Positions 5,636 through 10,397 of a stretch of 10,397 bases of DNA are shown piece after piece; position 1 is the stretch's first letter, and every line of letters begins with the position of its first letter. The position numbers and the translations under genes were made by a program. The notes beneath the pieces are model-generated. The model searched no databases and was not told where the DNA came from. It saw only the letters and a list, made by a program, of their open reading frames with translations. Source of the DNA: an uncultured Prevotella sp. (lineage in GTDB: Bacteria > Bacteroidota > Bacteroidia > Bacteroidales > Bacteroidaceae); contig CAMOQW010000065.1 in assembly GCA_946623195.1 (NCBI GenBank), positions 1 through 10,397 of the forward strand, read 5' to 3'.

Positions 5636-6369
5636 AACGTAAGCACAATCATCTTTGACTTCGCGCTGTTGACCGCTCCCGCATAGGGCTTCAGGTTGGC
5701 GTCGCGAAGTTCGTTTTTGTGGTTGGTATCCAACGAATTTCCCAGTCCCCAGCAGAACTTAAGTTCGGGAATCAGTTTGAAGAAGGGTAGATAGAAGTCG
5801 CAGCCCATGCCGACCTCCAGCATGGTGGTGAAGCGTTTCAGTCGTACTAGGTCCTGGTCGCCGCCCGTCAGGTTCATCATGGGATTGATGCCCGCCATGA
5901 TGTAGGGTCGGTGGTTGTTCCAGCGCGGAGCTGCAAACTTGATGTCGACAGGGATGGAGACATACGTGTTCTTCATGTCCTGTGTCTGACGGCGTGGTTG
6001 GCCGTTAAGGTCTAGGTCGTTCATGTTCAGGAAGGTCAGATGCTTGGCACCGAAATGCATGGTGGGTGTGACGCGTAAAGAGAAATTCTCATGCAGGCGC
6101 AGCTCGGTGAGCACACCCACCGAGAAACCTGCATTCCATTTGTCGGCATCGCACAGGACGAGATGGTCTGTGGCGCCACCGGTCTCGTCGACAATGGTTT
6201 GCGGTCCGACATTCTCAAATTCTACGTCCTGCAGGTGCATACCCACCAGGATGCCAAAGTGCATGGGCCGCAGGTCGATATAGGGCTTGTGCTGTACACG
6301 ACGGTCTTGCTGCGCCTTGATGCATAGGGCGCAACAGCCTATCAGCATGATGATAAGAATTCGTTTCAT
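5623..6369 (-). CDS. porT: PorT-like outer-membrane beta-barrel protein
   Basis: This 248-residue protein resembles PorT/SprT, an outer-membrane barrel needed for type IX secretion in Bacteroidetes. The signal peptide spans residues 1-19 (IKA then QQ). The mature start has the PorT-like opening KPYIDLRPMHFGILVGMHLQ (28-47). The rest alternates polar and aromatic residues in strand-like segments and ends in VLTFYFE, with terminal aromatics typical of barrels. A LIGC stretch inside the signal could mimic a lipobox, but the hydrophobic region continues past it to the AQQ site. I chose ATG 6369 because AAAGAA lies at good spacing; ATG 6375, two codons earlier, abuts its ribosome site. No other type IX genes are in view, so a generic PorT-family porin-like barrel remains possible. 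Its upstream region holds only a poor promoter match. Confidence 0.72.
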   Translation of the reverse strand: MKRILIIMLIGCCALCIKAQQDRRVQHKPYIDLRPMHFGILVGMHLQDVEFENVGPQTIVDETGGATDHLVLCDADKWNAGFSVGVLTELRLHENFSLRVTPTMHFGAKHLTFLNMNDLDLNGQPRRQTQDMKNTYVSIPVDIKFAAPRWNNHRPYIMAGINPMMNLTGGDQDLVRLKRFTTMLEVGMGCDFYLPFFKLIPELKFCWGLGNSLDTNHKNELRDANLKPYAGAVNSAKSKMIVLTFYFE

Positions 6370-6463
6370 ATCCATTCTTTATAACGTGACAAAGGGGTAG
6401 AATATTATTTCGATAACGTATAAATTACGACAAATAATGAAATTTCCCTACTAAAAATTAGGT

Positions 6464-6490
6464 ATTATTCGAAAATAATGCTTACCTTTG
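6464..6490 (+). promoter_or_regulatory. ferredoxin promoter with overlapping palindrome
   Basis: TACCTTTG at 6483-6490 exactly matches the Bacteroidetes -7 element, with a start near 6497 and a leader of about 43 bases. Directly upstream, ATTATTCGAAAATAAT (6464-6479) has perfect 6-base arms around CGAA and covers the area between -7 and -33, a plausible operator. The rest of the 170-base divergent gap (6370-6539) is AT-rich and shows no gene. Confidence 0.65.
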
Positions 6491-6539
6491 CATCACAATT
6501 ATTAAGTATATTATTAACTCATTTAAGTAAGAAAGAATT

Positions 6540-6707
6540 ATGGCATACGTAATTGGTGACGACTGCATCGCATGCGGTACATGTATCGATGAGTGCCCCT
6601 CTGGAGCAATCTCTGAGGGCGACAAGTATTCAATCAACCCCGATGTTTGCACAGAGTGCGGCACATGCGCTGACGTTTGTCCGTCAGAGGCAATCAGCCT
6701 TCCCTAA
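6540..6707 (+). CDS. 2[4Fe-4S] ferredoxin
   Basis: A 55-residue clostridial-type ferredoxin, a small cytoplasmic electron carrier for anaerobic oxidoreductases such as pyruvate:ferredoxin oxidoreductase or hydrogenase. Two complete cluster motifs are visible: Cys9-x2-Cys12-x2-Cys15-x3-Cys19-Pro and Cys37-x2-Cys40-x2-Cys43-x3-Cys47-Pro. The two halves show the ancient duplication (CIACGTCIDECPSGAI and CTECGTCADVCPSEAI). Length is standard for the family. AAGAAAGAA just upstream is a good ribosome site. It has its own promoter and a hairpin terminator at 6738-6763, so it is monocistronic. The abundance of acidic residues is normal for this protein. Confidence 0.97.
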   Translation: MAYVIGDDCIACGTCIDECPSGAISEGDKYSINPDVCTECGTCADVCPSEAISLP

Positions 6708-6735
6708 GGAATCAGCTGAATTATGTGGTTAAAAA

Positions 6736-6766
6736 GGATGGGGCTTCCGCAGGGGAGCCCCATTTC
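6736..6766. terminator. bidirectional terminator between ferredoxin and recG
   Basis: A strong GC-rich hairpin (6738-6748 with 6753-6763, one G-T pair, loop GCAG) lies between the converging genes. On the + strand it is followed by TTTCTT. On the - strand it is followed by CCTTTTTAA, a better T-run, so it can end both recG and ferredoxin transcripts. Confidence 0.9.
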
Positions 6767-6771
6767 TTGCG

Positions 6772-8877
6772 TCAGGAGATGACTCCCCAGTTGATATTCG
6801 TCTTCCGCAGTTCGCGCAGCCGGTTCCACAGCAGTGCATAGCGGGCCTTCTCGCACGTAGGGTCATCATCAATGATGAGTTGGGCCTCGTCGCGGGCCAT
6901 CTGTACCAGTTGTCCGTCGCGGGCAATGTCGGCAATTTTCAAGTCGAAGGCCATGCCGCTCTGCTGAGTACCCTCCAAGTCGCCCGGTCCGCGCAGCTTC
7001 AGGTCGGCCTCGGCAATGCGGAAGCCGTCGTTTGTCTCACACATGATGTCGATGCGCTTGCGTGTGTCTTCTGCTAGTTTGAGACCCGTCACCAGAATGC
7101 AGTACGACTGGTCGGCACCGCGTCCGACACGACCTCTGAGCTGGTGCAACTGTGACAGTCCGAAACGTTGGGCATCGAGGATGACCATGACGGAGGCGTT
7201 AGGCACGTTGACCCCCACCTCGATGACCGTTGTGGCCACCAGAATCTGTGTCTCTCCACTGACAAACTTCATCATTTCTGTCTCCTTGTCGGCAGGTTTC
7301 ATCTTACCGTGCACCTTGCTGAGCCGGAACTCTGGGAACACCTGCTTCAGCACGTCAAAGCCATCCTCCAGGTTCTTGAGGTCAATCTTTTCGCTTTCTT
7401 CAATCAAAGGAAAGACAATGTACACCTGACGCCCTTGCTGAATCTGTTTACGGATGCTGTCATACAGCGACGGCATAGAGCGGTCATACACATGCCGGGT
7501 CACCACGGGTTTGCGTCCCGGCGGCAATTCGTCGATGACGCTGACGTCCAAATCGCCGTAGAGTGTCATCGCCAACGTACGTGGAATGGGAGTTGCCGTC
7601 ATCACCAAGACGTGAGGCGGGTTTTGGCTCTTACTCCATAGTTTTGCTCTCTGTGCTACCCCGAAGCGGTGCTGTTCGTCGACCACCACCATGCCCAGGC
7701 GTGCAAACTGTACCGTATCCTCAATGACGGCATGGGTTCCCACGAGGATGTGGATGGTACCGTCCAAGAGTCCGTCTAATACTTCCTGTCGGCGCTTGCC
7801 TTTCACGATGCCTGTCAGTAGCGCAACACGTATGTCCAAACCTTCCAGAAATTCCATAATGGTCTGTAGGTGTTGCTCGGCCAGAATTTCCGTCGGTGCC
7901 ATGATGCAGGCTTGATAGCCGTTGTCCAGTGCGATGAGCATCGACATCAGTGCCACCAGTGTCTTGCCGCTGCCTACATCGCCCTGCAACAGTCGGTTCA
8001 TCTGTCGTCCGCTGCCCATGTCCTTGCGGATTTCGCGAATGACGCGTTTCTGTGCCTCAGTCAGTGGGAAGGGCAGGTTCTGATGATAGAAGTCGTTGAA
8101 ATATTCGCCCACTCGGGAGAACACGTACCCCTGGTATTTCCGCCGCTGGTCGCTCGCGTACCTTAATATATTCAGCTGTACATAGAACAGTTCTTCGAAC
8201 TTCAGTCGGACGCGGGCCTGTTCCAGTTCTTTGGCATGCTGAGGGAAGTGTATCAGCCGCAGGGCGTCGTCGCGTGACATCAGGTGCAATTTCTGGGTGA
8301 TAAAGTCGGGTAGTGTCTCAGACAAGGGGGCCTTGAGCGTGTCGATGAGCGTCTTGATAAATCGCTCTATTGAGCGCGAGTTCATGCCCGCCTTCTTCAT
8401 CTTCTCTGTGGTGTGATAGTAGGGCAGCATGTTCATCGTTGCAAATTCCATTTTGTCTGCTTCGTCGATATCCGGGTGAACCACCTGGATGCGCCCGTTG
8501 AACACCTGAGGGCGTCCGAAGACGACATACTCTGTGCCAATCTTGTATTTCTTAACAACATTGTCGGCATAGTTGAACCACGTCAGGTCCATCACCTTAC
8601 CGCTGCCGTCGGTGAAGTGGGCGACAACCCGCTTCTTGCGTGCTCCCATCTTGAAGGTTTCGAACGAGAGGATGCGCCCTTTCACCTGAACGAAGGGCAT
8701 GTCGCCCGTTAGTTCCCGGATGCTGTAGACTCGGGAACGGTCGATGTGCTTGTAGGGATAGTACTCCAGCAAGTCGCCAAACGTACTGATGCCCAGTTCC
8801 TCGCTGAGCATCTTTTTGCGCTGAGGTCCCACCCCCGGCAGGTATTGTATGTCTTGCTGCAGTATGTTGCCTGTCAT
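6772..8877 (-). CDS. recG: ATP-dependent DNA helicase RecG
   Basis: RecG remodels stalled replication forks and branch-migrates Holliday junctions. The 701-residue length is normal. The N-terminal helix-hairpin-like start (LPGVGPQRKKML, 13-24) leads into the OB-fold wedge domain (about 60-150). Helicase motifs follow: Walker A LLQGDVGSGKT (296-306), Ia MAPTEILAEQH (326-336), Walker B DEQHRFGVAQR (400-410), III MTATPIPRTLAMTLYGDLDV (426-445), IV/V region ILVATTVIEVGVNVPNA (545-561) and VI QLHQLRGRVGRG (576-587). The C-terminal TRG-like segment with FRIAEADLKLRGPGDLEGTQ (619-638) is present. All key residues appear intact. It starts 24 bases after ispD and is the last gene of the leftward run. 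Confidence 0.98.
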   Translation of the reverse strand: MTGNILQQDIQYLPGVGPQRKKMLSEELGISTFGDLLEYYPYKHIDRSRVYSIRELTGDMPFVQVKGRILSFETFKMGARKKRVVAHFTDGSGKVMDLTWFNYADNVVKKYKIGTEYVVFGRPQVFNGRIQVVHPDIDEADKMEFATMNMLPYYHTTEKMKKAGMNSRSIERFIKTLIDTLKAPLSETLPDFITQKLHLMSRDDALRLIHFPQHAKELEQARVRLKFEELFYVQLNILRYASDQRRKYQGYVFSRVGEYFNDFYHQNLPFPLTEAQKRVIREIRKDMGSGRQMNRLLQGDVGSGKTLVALMSMLIALDNGYQACIMAPTEILAEQHLQTIMEFLEGLDIRVALLTGIVKGKRRQEVLDGLLDGTIHILVGTHAVIEDTVQFARLGMVVVDEQHRFGVAQRAKLWSKSQNPPHVLVMTATPIPRTLAMTLYGDLDVSVIDELPPGRKPVVTRHVYDRSMPSLYDSIRKQIQQGRQVYIVFPLIEESEKIDLKNLEDGFDVLKQVFPEFRLSKVHGKMKPADKETEMMKFVSGETQILVATTVIEVGVNVPNASVMVILDAQRFGLSQLHQLRGRVGRGADQSYCILVTGLKLAEDTRKRIDIMCETNDGFRIAEADLKLRGPGDLEGTQQSGMAFDLKIADIARDGQLVQMARDEAQLIIDDDPTCEKARYALLWNRLRELRKTNINWGVIS

Positions 8878-8901
8878 TTTGTATTTCCGGCTACAGGTAG
8901 T

Positions 8902-9582
8902 TCAGATGAGTGCCTCGGCAATCTTCAGGTCGAAGGGGGTTGTAATCTTGATGTTCTCGCGATTGCCCTCTACGAGGGTGATATGATAGCCGAATGCTTC
9001 GACCACGCTGGCGTCGTCGGTAAAGCCGTCGCTATACGGCTGGCGGTTGGCGGCCTTGAGCAGTTGGATGTCAAAGCACTGGGGCGTCTGCACCAACCGG
9101 TATTCGTCGCGGGGAACGGTTTTGGAGGAGGAAGGAGGGATGAGGGTGGAGGGTGGGGTGTGGCGCAAGGTTTCCACAACAGGAATGACGGGAATGACGG
9201 CTTTTCCCGTGCGTGCCGTTTCGTAGCATTTGCGGATGACGTCAATCGAGGGGAAGGGACGCACGCCGTCGTGCACACCGACTACGCCTTCAGCGTCATC
9301 GGAAATCAGGGCCAGCCCATTCTGTACCGAGTGAAAGCGCGTCTCGCCACCGTCGGCCAACAGATATTCCACCGTGAATTGAAATTCGTGGCACAATTTT
9401 CGCCAGTAGTCCTGTTGAGCCCTGGGCAGCACGAGGATAATCTGTAATTCCTTAGAGTACTCTCGAAACCGCTCCAACGTCCGCATCAGTACCGGACGTC
9501 CGCCTACGGGCAGAAACTGCTTGGGGATGTCGCTACCCATGCGCAAGCCCTTGCCGCCTGCTACGATGATGACATAGTCCAT
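8902..9582 (-). CDS. ispD: 2-C-methyl-D-erythritol 4-phosphate cytidylyltransferase
   Basis: IspD joins CTP and MEP to give CDP-ME in the non-mevalonate isoprenoid pathway. The 226-residue protein shows the nucleotide-binding start [10 protein letters not shown] with Arg14 and PKQF with Lys21, [15 protein letters not shown] (76-90), VHDGVRPF with Asp105, [14 protein letters not shown] with Arg158, FTDDASVVE (187-195) and [14 protein letters not shown] with Lys212. These match E. coli catalytic residues Arg20, Lys27, Asp106, Arg157 and Lys213. A Pro/Ser-rich insert (about 142-154, [13 protein letters not shown]) lies just before the active-site Arg158 and is encoded by a purine-rich repeat-like tract. 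The ATG overlaps the stop of the DJ-1 gene by one base (TGATG), which suggests translational coupling. Confidence 0.97.
   Translation of the reverse strand: MDYVIIVAGGKGLRMGSDIPKQFLPVGGRPVLMRTLERFREYSKELQIILVLPRAQQDYWRKLCHEFQFTVEYLLADGGETRFHSVQNGLALISDDAEGVVGVHDGVRPFPSIDVIRKCYETARTGKAVIPVIPVVETLRHTPPSTLIPPSSSKTVPRDEYRLVQTPQCFDIQLLKAANRQPYSDGFTDDASVVEAFGYHITLVEGNRENIKITTPFDLKIAEALI
9137..9158 (+). other. G-quadruplex motif inside ispD
   Basis: On the + strand, the template strand of ispD, four G-runs occur in order: GGG 9137-9139, GGG 9144-9146, GGG 9151-9153 and GGGG 9155-9158, with loops of 4, 4 and 1 bases. This fits the canonical G3+N1-7 pattern. It lies inside a larger purine-rich low-complexity tract (about 9124-9162) that encodes the Pro/Ser insert of IspD. 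Confidence 0.7.
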
Positions 9583-10145
9583 CAGTCCATCAGGTGTTTG
9601 AAGCGCATACCTTCGGCAATCTGGTCGCTGGTCTTCTGGTCCTTCAGCTGCGTCAGCAGTTCATAGGCGAAGGGGAAAGCGGCAGCAGGCCCTTCGGCAG
9701 TGGTGATGTTGCCGTCAACGGTGACCAGATCGGCCGTGTACGAGGCACCCTCCAACTGTTTCTCGAAACCTGGATAGCACGTTGCTCGCCGACCTTCGAG
9801 CAGTCCTAACTGTCCCAGTACGACAGCCGGTGCAGCACAGATGGCAGCTACTTTTTTGCTGGCAGCAAACTGGTCGACGACGGCCTTGCAGACACCCTTG
9901 TGTGCAAAGAGGTTGCTGGCCCCGGGCATGCCACCGGGAAGCAGCAGCAGGTCGGCATCCGAGAAGTCGCCCTGTTCGAACATGATGTCGGCCTCAATGT
10001 TTACGCCGTGCGCCGACTGCACCAAGGGGAAATCGCTGATGCTTACTGTTGTCACTTCCACACCTCCGCGACGCAGCACGTCGACGGGAATCAGGGCCTC
10101 GACATCCTCGAAACCGTCAGCCAAGAATACATATACTTTTGCCAT
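9582..10145 (-). CDS. DJ-1/PfpI superfamily protein
   Basis: A 187-residue cytoplasmic protein of the DJ-1/YajL type. Members have been assigned chaperone, glyoxalase or deglycase roles; the exact activity here is not decided. It has the conserved [18 protein letters not shown] (11-28) with Glu16, matching human DJ-1 Glu18, then [13 protein letters not shown] (67-79) and the nucleophile elbow [10 protein letters not shown] with Cys103, matching DJ-1 Cys106. [16 protein letters not shown] (149-164) closes the fold. Both key residues are present. The ATG lies seven bases after the pdxJ stop and its stop overlaps the ispD start, so it is in the middle of an operon. A protein-quality or dicarbonyl-defence role would be inference only. 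Confidence 0.95.
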   Translation of the reverse strand: MAKVYVFLADGFEDVEALIPVDVLRRGGVEVTTVSISDFPLVQSAHGVNIEADIMFEQGDFSDADLLLLPGGMPGASNLFAHKGVCKAVVDQFAASKKVAAICAAPAVVLGQLGLLEGRRATCYPGFEKQLEGASYTADLVTVDGNITTAEGPAAAFPFAYELLTQLKDQKTSDQIAEGMRFKHLMD

Positions 10146-10152
10146 AATTCTG

Positions 10153-10397
10153 TTATTTTAATGCTTGTAGATATTGCTTGATGGTCTGTTGTAGTCCAAA
10201 GTAGAGGGCATCGCAAATGAGGGCGTGGCCGATGCTCACCTCGTCGGTCCAGGGAATCTGCTGGTGGTAGTAAGCCAGATTCTCCAGCGACAGGTCGTGG
10301 CCGGCGTTCAGCCCTAATCCCACGCGGCGAGCCTCTTCGGCTGCAGCGATGAAGGGGGCGATGGCGGCCTCGCGGTTTCGGGCATAGCCAGAGGCGT
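10153..10397 (-). CDS. pdxJ: pyridoxine 5'-phosphate synthase, C-terminal part
   Basis: The last 81 or so residues of PdxJ, which condenses 1-deoxy-xylulose 5-phosphate with 3-amino-2-oxopropyl phosphate to make vitamin B6 phosphate. My translation of the leftward strand shows VGLGLNAGHDLSLENLAYY, then DEVSIGHALICDALYFGL and the end QTIKQYLQALK. GLNAGHDL and EVSIGHALI are PdxJ signatures. The gene runs off the right edge, so the start is not visible. It is the upstream member of the pdxJ, DJ-1, ispD, recG run; DXP is also the first committed intermediate feeding the IspD pathway, so the two enzymes share a precursor. Confidence 0.95.
   Translation of the reverse strand, partial: ASGYARNREAAIAPFIAAAEEARRVGLGLNAGHDLSLENLAYYHQQIPWTDEVSIGHALICDALYFGLQQTIKQYLQALK

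Noticed and set aside
9181..9198. Tandem GGAATGACG x2 in ispD
   Set aside because: It encodes VIPVIP in a conserved Val/Pro-rich strand of IspD and needs no other explanation.
8746..9447. 233-codon + strand frame across recG and ispD
   Set aside because: It is antisense to two well-conserved genes and spans their junction; no domain was recognised.

Overview
The window looks like ordinary chromosome from a Bacteroidetes bacterium, most likely a Prevotella-type member of the Bacteroidales. Four lines of evidence point that way. The visible promoters carry the Bacteroidetes -7 element TAnnTTTG, and Shine-Dalgarno sequences are weak and A-rich. The AICAR transformylase is a standalone protein of the Bacteroidetes type. 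A PorT-like outer-membrane barrel is present. The GH53 enzyme ends in the short 'YTLDGRRL...GLYINNGRKV' tail that I associate with Prevotella secreted proteins. No phage, insertion sequence, CRISPR array, tRNA or rRNA was seen.

Layout. Positions 1-88 hold a run of an 8-bp tandem repeat directly in front of a small lipoprotein gene (89-571, +). This gene converges on a leftward block made of a secreted GH53 endo-galactanase (600-1841), a small very basic protein of unknown function (1875-2072) and the AICAR transformylase gene (2120-3307). Next is the monocistronic ribosomal protein L19 gene rplS (3441-3806, -), with its own terminator and a leader of about 90 nt. A divergent promoter region (about 3807-4012) then drives, rightward, a two-gene cassette encoding the two halves of a 5'-nucleotidase in reversed order: the C-terminal substrate-binding domain as a lipoprotein (4013-4777), then the metallophosphatase domain (4787-5635). 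The second gene converges on a leftward PorT-like gene (5623-6369) with a 13-bp 3' overlap. A divergent AT-rich region separates that gene from a 55-residue 2[4Fe-4S] ferredoxin gene (6540-6707, +). The last block is a tight leftward run: 3' part of pdxJ (10153-10397), a DJ-1/PfpI gene, ispD and recG. A shared terminator sits between recG and the ferredoxin gene.

How the genes work together. Most are housekeeping genes: purine synthesis, translation, isoprenoid and vitamin B6 synthesis, and DNA repair. The split nucleotidase pair probably acts together in the cell envelope to salvage nucleotides. The GH53 enzyme attacks beta-1,4-galactan outside the cytoplasm, and its tail and the PorT-like barrel may both relate to type IX secretion. 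The most unusual items are the reversed split nucleotidase, the 8-bp repeat that is open in every frame, the small basic protein, and a Pro/Ser insertion in IspD encoded by a purine-rich tract with a canonical G-quadruplex pattern. I found no convincing new multi-gene system.
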